In this document: in pieces, positions 21,149 through 29,520 of the stretch
Layout of the letters: the number at the start of each line of letters is the position of its first letter
How positions within the stretch are numbered: the stretch's first letter is position 1
Assembly: GCA_028717055.1 (NCBI GenBank)
Contig: JAQUOO010000002.1
Location: 1 to 30,720, forward strand
Direction: 5' to 3'
DNA from: Candidatus Omnitrophota bacterium
GTDB lineage: Bacteria > Omnitrophota > Gorgyraeia > Gygaellales > Profunditerraquicolaceae
Length of the DNA: 30,720 nucleotides
Program-made: the position numbers and the translations under genes
Notes under the pieces: model-generated
Database searches by the model: none
What the model was told of the DNA's origin: nothing
What the model saw: the letters and a program-made list of their open reading frames with translations, nothing else

Positions 21149-22075
21149 ATTGTCAATATACCTGTTCACCTTCTCTATTGCTTTGGGGTGGCGCATAATT
21201 AATAAATCCGCTCCTGCCTGAATTAAGGCAGTTGCGGTAAGCACTTCCCAAATAATACCTTGTTCGGGTAAAGTTTCAATTTTTGATTCCTTCGCTCTCC
21301 ATGCCTCTTGTCCCACAAAGCAAATAAACGGAGAGGCTAATGTTTTATCACCTGAAAGAGCGGCTAGCCGGGCACGCTCCATAATAGAGTAGGCGTATTC
21401 TAAGCCATAGCCCAAGGCTCCGATAGTCGGATTTATAACAACCCGCTCTAGAGGCAATCCCATGTCTGAAATCAAAATGTTTAATTGTTTGGCAATATTA
21501 ACATCTATCGGGCTTTCTGCGATAACACAATGCCCATCCGCAAGCGCTGCCGCAACGATAGTTTTATAATTATCCTGGACAGCGGGGCCAATTAAACAAC
21601 ACTCTCCTTTAGCCGCTTCTGAGATGGCCGGAAGAAGGAGATTGTCTTTTGCATCGTCTCCGCTGCCTAAAATTATCAAAGGCACACTTACTTTCTCCAG
21701 CAGTTTCTTAATTAATTGCGCTTCTTCTTCGGAAGATTTATTGCCAAAATCCGGATGAGCCCCTAACAACCTAATGCATAGGCTCCGAGCTTTAAAATCC
21801 TGGACACACATTTGCGCCCATTCAAGCGGATCGTTAACGGATTTACCGTAGGGTTTAAGGACCTCATTTGGCCAATCATTAGGCGCGACATCGAATACTT
21901 CAAAGGCAACTTGGGGTTTATTTGGAAGAGTTCCCTCTTTAAATAAGCAAGGCAACGATTTTTCACCCCCGATTTTTATCGAATAAGCTCGCGTCCCTCC
22001 ATCTTTAGCGGCTGCTCCAATCGTTACTGCCGAAACTTCGCCGGTCCACCTTTCCGTCATTAATTGCAAAACCAT
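21113..22075 (-). CDS. acsD: Corrinoid/iron-sulfur protein, small (beta/delta) subunit
   Basis: The small subunit of CoFeSP, a TIM-barrel partner that together with AcsC holds and shuttles the methyl-corrinoid between AcsE and acetyl-CoA synthase. The 320-residue length is close to the ~323 of acetogens. Recognisable segments are AAAKDGGTRAYSIKIGGEK, VAFEVFDVAPNDWPNEVLKP, RLLGAHPDF, VPLIILGSGDDAKDN, IDVNIAKQLNILISDMGLP and INPTIGALGYGLEYAYSIME. The last ten residues (MTNDRTQSSK) are encoded by an AT-rich repeat and look unlike the family. A good AGGAG site precedes the ATG. It lies 15 bp after acsV. Confidence 0.94.
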   Translation of the reverse strand: MVLQLMTERWTGEVSAVTIGAAAKDGGTRAYSIKIGGEKSLPCLFKEGTLPNKPQVAFEVFDVAPNDWPNEVLKPYGKSVNDPLEWAQMCVQDFKARSLCIRLLGAHPDFGNKSSEEEAQLIKKLLEKVSVPLIILGSGDDAKDNLLLPAISEAAKGECCLIGPAVQDNYKTIVAAALADGHCVIAESPIDVNIAKQLNILISDMGLPLERVVINPTIGALGYGLEYAYSIMERARLAALSGDKTLASPFICFVGQEAWRAKESKIETLPEQGIIWEVLTATALIQAGADLLIMRHPKAIEKVNRYIDNLMTNDRTQSSK

Positions 22076-22090
22076 ATCTTTTCTCCTAAT

Positions 22091-23992
22091 TTACTTAGCG
22101 CTTGAAAACCTATTTAAATCGGTATGCGGAAAAAACAAAGCCGACATATATTCATCCATATAACCGGGGTCAGCTGATAATTCAAAATAGGTAATCTTAC
22201 GGGCAATTTCATCAGTTTTCTTGGATGCCTCTATCGATAAAAGCATCTGTCGAGCTCCGGAAAGAGCACTATTGCCGATAAAAACAATTTTTTCTCTTTT
22301 TACATCCGGCAGCAATCCGATTTTTATAGCGTTATCGACATCCAGGGAAGTGCCAAACCCTCCAGCTATAAAAATTTTCTTTACGTCATTAAATTCGAAA
22401 TTCATACGTTTGATTAAAACAGATACTGCGGAATAAATAGCCGCTTTTGCCCGTTTCAAATTTTCGATATCCGCTTCATTGATTACTATATCTTTAGAGG
22501 TAGCCGAATCCTCCTTAAAAATCAACACAAACTCTTTTCCTGCTTCGGAATCACGTACTCGCATATGGTTTTCAAGTTTGATTCTTCCGCTTCTATCTAT
22601 GACTCCGGTTTCAAGCATCGAGGCGATTAAATCGATATATCCGGAACCGCAGATACCGCAGGGCCGGGCATCGCCGATAGTCGAGCAGGTTACTGAGAAA
22701 CTTTTGGCATCAATTTTAACTTTTTGGATAGCGCCAGTTGATGCGCGCATTCCACAAGCTACTCCGCTTCCCTCGAATGCCGGGCCCGCCGAAGCAGCGC
22801 AGGCAGCAAGAAAATCTTTACTTCCAAGACAGATCTCCCCATTTGTGCCTATATCGATTAAAAGGCTTAACCCCTCTTCTTTATACAATCCGCTTGATAA
22901 AACTCCGGAAGTCGTATCTCCTCCGACATAGCTGGATACGCCGGGAACGCAAAACAAAAGCCCGCGCGGATTAATAATTATTCCCGCCTCATGGGCTCTT
23001 AAGACCGGCAGGAAATTCGCCGTTGAGACATACGGTTCCCGTTTTATGTAAGTAGGATCCACCCTAAGCAATAAATGTATCATTGTTGTATTTCCGGCGC
23101 AAACAACACAAGTAATGTCATTAAGGTCTACTCTGTGCTCAACCGTCAATTCTTTAATCATTTGATTCATAGTCTCGGTTACCGCACTATGTAATTTTTC
23201 CATCCCTTCTTCTTGACGGGAATAAATAATACGAGTGATTACATCCGAGCCAAAACCAGCTTGTTTATTATAGGCCGCTTTTGTTCCCAATACCTTCTTT
23301 GAACTCAAGCTTACGAGCTGGCAGGAAATCGTGGTTGTGCCAATATCAAAACAGATGCCGAAATTTCTATTCGAAGTATCCCCCGGTTCAACTAGGATAA
23401 TTTCGAGAGTATCATTTATTTTTCCTAAAGTTACGGTGACTTTCCAGTCAGAATCACGCAATAATTCACCTAGCTGCCTGATATTGCTCAGCCCTGTTTG
23501 TACAAACGGGAGATTCTGCGTTTTACGGATACCGCGAAAGATACGATCTAAGTCGCTAGCGGTATCGTTTAAACTCGGGAGAGGAAGCTCTAAGTATAAC
23601 TTTGTGGATAGAGGGCAATATTTAAAAGAAATTTCGCTTAAGATTTTCTTTCCTGATTCTACATTCTCTGATACTGAATAAATTCCTTCCGTTCCTAAGG
23701 TCAATTCCAACCTTGATTCCAAAGGAATTTCAATTTCCAGGTCGCTATGAATAGTAGTGATACAGGCCAGGTGAACGTTATGCTTCCTGTCTTCAGCGCT
23801 TATCAGGCCGCTGGGTTGGCTCAAAACTCTGCCTTTTTTCACGATAACCTTGCATCTGCCGCAAACACCGTCTCCACCGCAATCCGATTTAATGCATACT
23901 CCAGAAGAGAGCGCGGCTGAAAGAATGGTGGTGTCTTTGGCAACCTCCACAATCTTATTATCAGGCAGGAAAGTAACTTTAAATTTATCCAT
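22091..23992 (-). CDS. acsV: Reductive activator of corrinoid/iron-sulfur protein (RACo)
   Basis: Uses ATP to restore Co(II) CoFeSP to the active Co(I) state. The N-terminal ~95 residues form a plant-type [2Fe-2S] ferredoxin domain with cysteines at 38, 44, 47 and 77 (CX5CX2C...C). The rest is the ASKHA ATPase region: FDIGTTTISCQL, GFGSDVITRI, LLLRVDPTYIKREPY, SSYVGGDTTSGVL, IDIGTNGEICLG, SAGPAFEGSGVACGMRAS and FIAGGFGTSLDV. The 633 residues fit the ~630 of characterised RACo. It overlaps acsC by 8 bp and is followed by acsD, so activator and target are translated together. Confidence 0.95.
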   Translation of the reverse strand: MDKFKVTFLPDNKIVEVAKDTTILSAALSSGVCIKSDCGGDGVCGRCKVIVKKGRVLSQPSGLISAEDRKHNVHLACITTIHSDLEIEIPLESRLELTLGTEGIYSVSENVESGKKILSEISFKYCPLSTKLYLELPLPSLNDTASDLDRIFRGIRKTQNLPFVQTGLSNIRQLGELLRDSDWKVTVTLGKINDTLEIILVEPGDTSNRNFGICFDIGTTTISCQLVSLSSKKVLGTKAAYNKQAGFGSDVITRIIYSRQEEGMEKLHSAVTETMNQMIKELTVEHRVDLNDITCVVCAGNTTMIHLLLRVDPTYIKREPYVSTANFLPVLRAHEAGIIINPRGLLFCVPGVSSYVGGDTTSGVLSSGLYKEEGLSLLIDIGTNGEICLGSKDFLAACAASAGPAFEGSGVACGMRASTGAIQKVKIDAKSFSVTCSTIGDARPCGICGSGYIDLIASMLETGVIDRSGRIKLENHMRVRDSEAGKEFVLIFKEDSATSKDIVINEADIENLKRAKAAIYSAVSVLIKRMNFEFNDVKKIFIAGGFGTSLDVDNAIKIGLLPDVKREKIVFIGNSALSGARQMLLSIEASKKTDEIARKITYFELSADPGYMDEYMSALFFPHTDLNRFSSAK

Positions 23993-25322
23993 ATTGCAAA
24001 TTTTTTAGGAATGAAGGTAAACCGGCTGCTTCTTTAGGCCCGACAATAATCTTAAATCCTGATTCATCCTCCAGTTCTCCGCTGATTACCGCTACATAGC
24101 CCGGAATAACCAAATGTTTATGCGAAACAATGCCCTTTACCCCAAATTTATTAACTGTCTCGGTAATTTTGTGCGGAGTAAATTTCTCGGCGGCCCAAGC
24201 AGTTAATACCGACATTCCTTCCGTATCCACGCTAATAATGTAGGAAGGGATCTTGCTGGCTTCGACTTCCCCTAAAACAGTGTAATACGAAAGGGAAAAA
24301 TTTGTTGTGATTAAAACAGGAGATTTATCGGTTACTTGCCCTATCGGATAAAGCTTAGGTTCAATCTGTAACGGTTTCTGTGGATCAGTATAGATATTTT
24401 GCCGTAAGGTTAAAAGCGATAAAACCGCCCAGGATTCAATATTTTTTATCAGAACGATGCCGGCATATTTAGAAATATAAGTAGCCGCTTCCTGAATTTC
24501 TTCATAAAGGTCATTTTTATCGATCACAACCAAAGATGGATACCCCAGGCTGCGGTTGGATTTTTTTAAAGCCAGGCGCCGGATTTGAGTCAGGTCCCAA
24601 ATTCTTTCGGGCATAGGTTTTCCACTAACTTCTATAATAAGATCTGTAACTCCCTGTTTAGCTAATTCAACTGTCAGTCCGCTTGCTTCTTCAAGCTCAT
24701 CTGCCTGTGCAACCAAAGGAACCTTATATTCCTTGGCCAATTGAGCAAAACCAGCCGAATTCTCCTTAGTAGCGTGATAGATTAAGGGATTTTTACCTTT
24801 TAAAACCTCTAAAGCGTATTTTAGGCCTTGCGTGTCGTCGCTCATTAACACCAAGCCTAGTAAAGTATTGGAAGATACGATTTTGACTACATCAACAAAC
24901 CTTTTGGCGTCCTTATTTTGCCTGATAGCGATTAAGTTGGCCTCGAGAGCCTGGCCAATTCGTTCAAATTTCAACCCGTTAATTTTTTCAACCCTATCTT
25001 TAATTTCTGAATCAGTAATATTGTCTTCAAGAATAAAACCGATTCCGGGTGGATGATAGAATTTCTCTTCATGCCTGAATAGAACATTTTCATTACCGAC
25101 CTGTAAGCGTGTCTCTCCCTGGCCGATAGTGATTAATTTTATTGGCGGCTGAGCCTGGGCTTCCAATTTAGCTTTGGCTTCGGAACTCAAATAAGGGCAT
25201 TCGTCTATACTAACCGCTTTTTTAGCTAATTGCATGGCAAACGCCAGGCAAGTAGCAAAACCGCATTCCCGGCAATTTGTTTTTGGCAATAATTTGTAAA
25301 TATCCAATCCGGATAAACCCAT
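23985..25322 (-). CDS. acsC: Corrinoid/iron-sulfur protein, large (gamma) subunit
   Basis: The corrinoid-carrying, [4Fe-4S]-containing subunit of CoFeSP. The N-terminal cluster motif is C17-X2-C20-X4-C25-X16-C42, within LLPKTNCRECGFATCLAFAM. The central TIM barrel (about residues 55-315) and a C-terminal corrinoid-binding domain follow, including LLITTNFSLSYYTVLGEVEA near residue 330-ish, SVDTEGMSVLTAW, and the end segment GYVAVISGELEDESGFKIIV with GPKEAAGLPSFL. The 445-residue length matches the acetogen protein (~446). AAGGA precedes the ATG. It is directly after the FmdE-like gene (14-bp gap) and overlaps acsV by 8 bp. Confidence 0.96.
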   Translation of the reverse strand: MGLSGLDIYKLLPKTNCRECGFATCLAFAMQLAKKAVSIDECPYLSSEAKAKLEAQAQPPIKLITIGQGETRLQVGNENVLFRHEEKFYHPPGIGFILEDNITDSEIKDRVEKINGLKFERIGQALEANLIAIRQNKDAKRFVDVVKIVSSNTLLGLVLMSDDTQGLKYALEVLKGKNPLIYHATKENSAGFAQLAKEYKVPLVAQADELEEASGLTVELAKQGVTDLIIEVSGKPMPERIWDLTQIRRLALKKSNRSLGYPSLVVIDKNDLYEEIQEAATYISKYAGIVLIKNIESWAVLSLLTLRQNIYTDPQKPLQIEPKLYPIGQVTDKSPVLITTNFSLSYYTVLGEVEASKIPSYIISVDTEGMSVLTAWAAEKFTPHKITETVNKFGVKGIVSHKHLVIPGYVAVISGELEDESGFKIIVGPKEAAGLPSFLKNLQYG

Positions 25323-25336
25323 AGATCACTCGTTCC

Positions 25337-25747
25337 TTAACTTAATGTAAAAATCCTGTCGCAGCTCATTTTTAATAACTGTTTGGCTAATAATTCCGAT
25401 TCGGCGTGGCCCTTTAATTCATTCAATCTATTTATTAATTGTTTGTTAATCATTAGGGTTATTCGTTTACCGTTATTTTTATTAGAAACCAGTATTTTTA
25501 TCGTTTTAGCCCGGTATTTTTGAATATTGCCCTTACCATAGGTAGCCCCGGTAGATAACTGCAAACCGTCAATCAAGCAGGATTTCGGCCTAATATTAGC
25601 TCCATAAACCAAAACCTTTAGGTTAAAATATTTATGAGCGCCTATTTCTTTTAACGCTAATTCACCGGCAAGTAACCCCAAAACCAGATAGGGCCCTAAA
25701 TGCCCGTGGAACTCCACTGCTTTTTTCAAATTTATCGTTTTCTGCAT
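25337..25747 (-). CDS. FmdE-family protein
   Basis: A 136-residue protein with the core of the FmdE (formylmethanofuran dehydrogenase subunit E-like) family. The start AVEFHGHLGPYLVLGLLAGE provides His14 and His16, and KSCLIDGLQLSTGATYGKGN carries Cys57, Asp60, Gln63, Thr66 and the GKGN turn, all typical of a metal-binding FmdE site. The C-terminal zinc-finger found in some members is absent. The family often occurs beside redox and molybdenum or tungsten enzymes, but its exact reaction is not established. Here it sits between larB (22-bp gap) and acsC (14-bp gap), which ties it to corrinoid or metal-cofactor metabolism by context only. Confidence 0.82.
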   Translation of the reverse strand: MQKTINLKKAVEFHGHLGPYLVLGLLAGELALKEIGAHKYFNLKVLVYGANIRPKSCLIDGLQLSTGATYGKGNIQKYRAKTIKILVSNKNNGKRITLMINKQLINRLNELKGHAESELLAKQLLKMSCDRIFTLS

Positions 25748-25769
25748 TTCACTGCTTTTTATCTCTTGT

Positions 25770-26438
25770 TTAATGATTCACTAAACTGGCAAAATATCCG
25801 GCGCCAAAGCCATTATCGATATTAACCGTAGCTATCCCGGGAGAGCAACTGTTTAACATTGCCAATAAAGCCGATAACCCCTGAAAACTAGCTCCGTATC
25901 CACAGCTAGTCGGTACGGCAATGACAGGAACGCTGACTAATCCGCTTACCAAGCTGGCTAATGCGCCTTCCATTCCGGCAACCACGATAATTACTTTGGC
26001 TCTCTTTAAAATCCGGATATGACTCATTATGCGGTGGACTCCCGCTACTCCCACATCATAAAGGCATTCAACATTATTGCCCATTACTCTCAAAGTAACG
26101 GCTGCTTCCTCTGCTACAGGAAGATCTGCTGTCCCCGCAGAAATAACCAGGACCAACCCTTTTTTTCTAACGCCGGATTTCTTAAGCAAAAAACCGATTT
26201 TAGCTAAAGTATTATACCTTAAACCGGAAATCTGTTTCTTTAGATAAGCGAAGGTCTTTTTGTCCAATCTTGTGAGTAAAAGATCCTGCCTGTTTTTTAC
26301 CAACTGGAGAGATATATTTTTGATGTGTTCCCGAGTTTTACCCGGACAGTAGATAACCTCCGCAAAACCTCTGCGTTTTTGCCTGCCAATATCCACCTTA
26401 GCAAAACCTAAATCACAAAAACCGGATTTTGAAGACAT
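25770..26438 (-). CDS. larB: LarB-type nicotinate-mononucleotide carboxylase/hydrolase
   Basis: A 222-residue AIR-carboxylase-like protein. The family motifs are LGFAKVDIGRQKRRGFAEVI at the start, VISAGTADLPVAEEAAVTL, LYDVGVAGVHRI, VVAGMEGALASLVSGLVSVP and IAVPTSCGYGASFQGLSALL with NIDNGFGAGY at the end. LarB carboxylates and hydrolyses nicotinic acid adenine dinucleotide in the first step of nickel-pincer nucleotide (NPN) synthesis. LarC and LarE are not in the window. The N terminus lacks roughly the first 25-30 residues seen in many LarB proteins. The preceding HTH gene is in the same frame and ends only four codons upstream, so no longer start exists. No Shine-Dalgarno is seen; re-initiation is likely. 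Confidence 0.88.
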   Translation of the reverse strand: MSSKSGFCDLGFAKVDIGRQKRRGFAEVIYCPGKTREHIKNISLQLVKNRQDLLLTRLDKKTFAYLKKQISGLRYNTLAKIGFLLKKSGVRKKGLVLVISAGTADLPVAEEAAVTLRVMGNNVECLYDVGVAGVHRIMSHIRILKRAKVIIVVAGMEGALASLVSGLVSVPVIAVPTSCGYGASFQGLSALLAMLNSCSPGIATVNIDNGFGAGYFASLVNH

Positions 26439-26450
26439 TATTTTTTGAAT

Positions 26451-26762
26451 TTAGCCCCGCAAGATTACCACAAGCAATAAAATTATAAAAGCAATCGCGA
26501 AGATGTAAAAATCATTAAAATAGAAGAAATCACTCAGTTTATCCTGAAGAGCATTTTTTGAATGCCCCTCCGTTTTAACATCGTTTAATGGCTGGCTGGA
26601 TTTCTGATACCCTAAAACTTGATCCCTCCTGAATCTTAAGTAAACCCCCCCTACTTTATAGGCCGGAATCTTTCCGGTTTCAGCCAAACCCATGACTTCT
26701 TTTTCCGAAATGCACAACAAAACTGAAACTTCTCTTACGGTTAAAAGTTTTTCTTCAGGCAT
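26451..26762 (-). CDS. Excisionase-type HTH protein with C-terminal membrane anchor
   Basis: A 103-residue protein. Residues 5-50 form a MerR/excisionase-like winged HTH (LLTVREVSVLLCISEKEVMG, GKIPAYKVGGVYLRFRRDQV). A polar linker follows, and the C terminus is a single hydrophobic helix (about 84-101, FYIFAIAFIILLLVVILR) with almost nothing after it, so it is a tail-anchored protein with the HTH in the cytoplasm. It lies directly downstream of the bactofilin-HTH gene (15-bp gap), whose C-terminal HTH is similar in design. Whether it binds DNA or a partner protein is unknown; a membrane-tethered DNA-binding or scaffold-recruiting role is inferred. Confidence 0.82.
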   Translation of the reverse strand: MPEEKLLTVREVSVLLCISEKEVMGLAETGKIPAYKVGGVYLRFRRDQVLGYQKSSQPLNDVKTEGHSKNALQDKLSDFFYFNDFYIFAIAFIILLLVVILRG

Positions 26763-26777
26763 AAGTCAAGCAACCTC

Positions 26778-27281
26778 TTATTTATCGATTTGTCCGGAAG
26801 CTACCCAGGAATCGATAGCCTTCCTTTCAAATCTCCAGTTGTTCCCTTCTTTGTGTCCCGGGACTTTTCCAGAATTCGCCCATTCCATAATAGAATTAAT
26901 ATCTACTTCCAGATACCTGGCCAATTCTTCGGGGTTTAGAAAATCGTGCAACATACAACAGCGGCCTTCCAGAACCGCTCCTTCAGCAATGTTTAACTTA
27001 GCCGGAAAAATGTCCCCTTCGACCATCGCTGTCGGTAAAATAGTTAATCTCTCCTTAGCCGTAATTCTTCCCCTGATCCTGCCTCCGATAATGATATTAT
27101 CTCCGACTATATCCGCATTAACAACAGCGGCCGGACCAACAGTCAGGTTTCCTTTAGTTTCCAAGTTTCCTTCGAATTTCCCATTAATACGCAAGTTTAC
27201 CGCATCTTTAAAACTCAGAGTTCCTTGCATCGAGGCATCGACATCCAGGACTTTTTCTTCCACCTTTTTCTTAAAGGCCAT
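26778..27281 (-). CDS. Bactofilin fused to an excisionase-type HTH domain
   Basis: A 167-residue protein. Residues 12-108 form a bactofilin beta-helix: repeated short strands such as GTLSFKDAVNLRINGKFEGN, GNLTVGPAAVVNADIVGDNI, IGGRIRGRITAKERLTI and MVEGDIFPAKLNIAEGAVLE. Bactofilins polymerise without nucleotide into cytoskeletal scaffolds. Residues ~112-167 switch to a winged HTH of the excisionase type (FLNPEELARYLEVDINSIME, ANSGKVPGHKEGNNWRFERK, AIDSW). A near-perfect Shine-Dalgarno (AAGGAGGT) precedes the ATG, and the start overlaps the MgtC-like gene by 11 bp. The fusion suggests a scaffold that also contacts DNA or a protein, possibly with the adjacent membrane-anchored HTH protein. Confidence 0.88.
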   Translation of the reverse strand: MAFKKKVEEKVLDVDASMQGTLSFKDAVNLRINGKFEGNLETKGNLTVGPAAVVNADIVGDNIIIGGRIRGRITAKERLTILPTAMVEGDIFPAKLNIAEGAVLEGRCCMLHDFLNPEELARYLEVDINSIMEWANSGKVPGHKEGNNWRFERKAIDSWVASGQIDK

Positions 27282-27747
27282 CGCTACCTCCTTGCTTTTT
27301 ATCGCCAGTTTCCTTGTCTTCGTTAAAAACCAATGTTTCTATATGCCGAAAAAAGAATAAGATGATTAAGGTTAGAATTGTGGTGTAAAATGCGGCGTTA
27401 AGAAAGCCGCATCCGCAGGCAAGACCAATTCCAGCTACCACCCAAAGGCTTGAGGCTGTAGTCAAACCTTTTACACCCTCTTTTTCGCGAATAATCGTGC
27501 CTGCTCCAAGAAAACCGATTCCGGTAATCACTCCGGCAGCCATCCTCGCCGGATCAAGCTTGGTTATTTCTTTATATATATCAAAAACATAAAGAGATGT
27601 CAACATTATAAGACAAGAGCCCAGAGAAACTAAAATATGAGTGCGTAAACCGGCTGTTCTTTTGTGAAACTGCCTTTCAAGTCCAATTAAACCGCTTAAA
27701 ACAGCAGTTACCGCTAACCGCAGCGCAATCTGATTATCCGTAAGCAT
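27271..27747 (-). CDS. MgtC/SapB-family membrane protein
   Basis: A 158-residue membrane protein with four or five hydrophobic helices. The family signature is strong at the N terminus: ALRLAVTAVLSGLIGLERQF followed by HKRTAGLRTHILVSLGSCLI, then MAAGVITGIGFLGAGTIIRE and GLTTASSLWVVAGIGLACG. Family members include virulence and magnesium-limitation factors such as MgtC, which affects ATP synthase and ion homeostasis, but many are uncharacterised. The C-terminal cytosolic domain of classical MgtC is missing. It lies 25 bp after tsaD and overlaps the bactofilin-HTH start by 11 bp. No evidence for a magnesium-specific regulator is seen. Confidence 0.9.
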   Translation of the reverse strand: MLTDNQIALRLAVTAVLSGLIGLERQFHKRTAGLRTHILVSLGSCLIMLTSLYVFDIYKEITKLDPARMAAGVITGIGFLGAGTIIREKEGVKGLTTASSLWVVAGIGLACGCGFLNAAFYTTILTLIILFFFRHIETLVFNEDKETGDKKQGGSDGL

Positions 27748-27772
27748 GATTTCCTCCCTGTTTGCGCAACTT

Positions 27773-28762
27773 CTAATCTAATTCTACACTCAGACTTAAA
27801 TTCGACCGGTAGCCTTTTTTAAACAATTGATAACCCATACCTGCTATCATCGCAGCATTATCCGTGCATAATGATATATAAGGAAAATAACAATTTAAAC
27901 CGAAATCCTTGGCAGCTTGACAAAATTTTTCCCTTAGGCGTCCATTCGCCACAACACCCCCCCCAACCACCAAACGTTTAATCTTTTTTATTTTACAAGC
28001 AAGCAGCGCTTTTTTAACGAGAGAATCTATAACCGCCTCTTGAAAGCTGGCGGCGATATCAGCAACTTTTATCCGTTTTCCACCAGACAAGTTGCCCCTA
28101 ACACAATACAACACCGCGGTTTTTATGCCGCTGAAACTAAAATCCAGCCCATTTTTTGTTCCCGAACAGTTGAATCTGATCTTTTGGGGATCACCTGTTT
28201 TAGCTATATTTTCAACGATTGGCCCTCCCGGATACCCAAGCCCCAATATTTTGGCTACTTTATCAAATGCCTCTCCACAGGCATCATCTCTGGTTTGCCC
28301 GAGTAACTCAATCTTATCAAAATCATGAACACAGTATAGATTCGTATGCCCCCCGGAAACAACCAAGGCAATAAAAGGCAGTTTTATTTTTTCCCCACAT
28401 AGGAAATTGGAGTAAAAATGACTATGCACATGGTTGACCCCTAGTATGGGTTTATTTAAACTCAAGCTTAGAGCCTTGGCAAACGAAATGCCTACCAATA
28501 ACGACCCGATTAGGCCAGGACCATTGGTTACGCTGATCAAGTCAATTTCTCTTAAGCGTATTTTTGCTTTCTTTATAGTATCTTGAGTAACGCCGGTAAT
28601 CGTCTCCAACTGCATACGGGAGGCTATTTCCGGAATAACACCGCCGAATTTCTTATGAAATTCAAGGCTGGAGGCGACAGAATTAGCCAAAATATCTCTT
28701 CCGTCTTTAACTATTGCTGCCGATGTTTCATCGCAGGATGTTTCTATACCCAAAACTAGCAT
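27773..28762 (-). CDS. tsaD: tRNA N6-adenosine threonylcarbamoyltransferase
   Basis: Transfers the threonylcarbamoyl group to A37 of ANN-decoding tRNAs (t6A), together with TsaB and TsaE. The ASKHA fold starts with GIETSCDETSAAIV; metal-binding His111 and His115 lie in VNHVHSHFYS; further motifs are VSGGHTNLY, DDACGEAFDKVAK, LGLGYPGGP, DFSFSGIKTA, VVGGGVVANGRLRE and CTDNAAMIA. The 329-residue length is typical. Substrate tRNAs here include the Thr and Met genes in the same window. The gene overlaps the deacetylase by 7 bp and is followed by the MgtC-like gene. Confidence 0.97.
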   Translation of the reverse strand: MLVLGIETSCDETSAAIVKDGRDILANSVASSLEFHKKFGGVIPEIASRMQLETITGVTQDTIKKAKIRLREIDLISVTNGPGLIGSLLVGISFAKALSLSLNKPILGVNHVHSHFYSNFLCGEKIKLPFIALVVSGGHTNLYCVHDFDKIELLGQTRDDACGEAFDKVAKILGLGYPGGPIVENIAKTGDPQKIRFNCSGTKNGLDFSFSGIKTAVLYCVRGNLSGGKRIKVADIAASFQEAVIDSLVKKALLACKIKKIKRLVVGGGVVANGRLREKFCQAAKDFGLNCYFPYISLCTDNAAMIAGMGYQLFKKGYRSNLSLSVELD

Positions 28763-29520
28763 CGTTTTAACTCCGACAAGAAAACAAACCTGTAACCTTC
28801 CTCGGCCAGCTTGGGCATAACTTCTCTCAAAACCTCCAGAGTAACCTTGCGATCATGGCCTATTCCTATGGCAAATCCTTTTACTCTCGCTTTGTTTTTC
28901 AATATGTAAATCTGTTTTTTAATGTATTCTTTTTCTTCTATGTTATCCAAGAATACATCGCGTCTAAGCGAAACCAAATTCATTTTTTGCGCTAATTCCC
29001 GGCAGACCGATTCAGAAGTAACATAGCTATCCAAAAAGTAAAGCCGCCTCTTCTTTAATTCTTCAAAGATAATCCTCATGGTTTTTATATCGCAGGTCGC
29101 CTTAGAGCCCATATGGTTGGATATTCCCCGGGCATAAATAACATCGGCTAAATCCCGGTTCAGAATCCTTAGGATATCATCTTTGGTTAAGGATGTTGTA
29201 ACCGTATTTTTCTCTAAATCATTGCGCTCCTCCGGCTCCATGGGAAGATGCAGGATAATTTCATATCCCTTAGAATGCAACTCTTCGGAAACTTTCTTCG
29301 TATGAGTAGCTTCCGGTAAAACCGCCGCAGTAAGCGGGTATCTAATTCCGCTTACGATCTTTAGATTGCTTAAATTGTATCCCCAATCGTCCAGAACGAT
29401 GGCGATTTTTCCTTTAATAGGCGGTATTATTTTTCTCGGTTTCTTGGGCCTAGCCGTGAATATAGAAATAACTGCTCCTGCCAGAACAAATATTAAAATT
29501 ATGCCAAGCAATCTTTTCAT
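28756..29520 (-). CDS. Divergent polysaccharide deacetylase family protein
   Basis: A 254-residue protein with an N-terminal membrane or signal segment (residues 4-22) followed by a NodB-like barrel of the divergent polysaccharide deacetylase family (related to YibQ). Visible motifs are IAIVLDDWGYN with the paired Asp, ILHLPMEPEE, ISNHMGSKAT with the His-containing metal motif, YFLDSYVT, and GFAIGIGHDRKVTLEVL. The expected location is periplasmic, acting on cell-envelope glycans; the substrate is not known. It overlaps ctpA by 4 bp, a pairing common in bacteria where a CtpA-type protease precedes this family, which suggests a shared envelope-remodelling role. Confidence 0.87.
   Translation of the reverse strand: MKRLLGIILIFVLAGAVISIFTARPKKPRKIIPPIKGKIAIVLDDWGYNLSNLKIVSGIRYPLTAAVLPEATHTKKVSEELHSKGYEIILHLPMEPEERNDLEKNTVTTSLTKDDILRILNRDLADVIYARGISNHMGSKATCDIKTMRIIFEELKKRRLYFLDSYVTSESVCRELAQKMNLVSLRRDVFLDNIEEKEYIKKQIYILKNKARVKGFAIGIGHDRKVTLEVLREVMPKLAEEGYRFVFLSELKRC

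Noticed and set aside
21763..21966. 67-residue minus-strand open frame inside acsD
   Set aside because: An alternative frame within a full-length, well-conserved AcsD, with no independent start signal.
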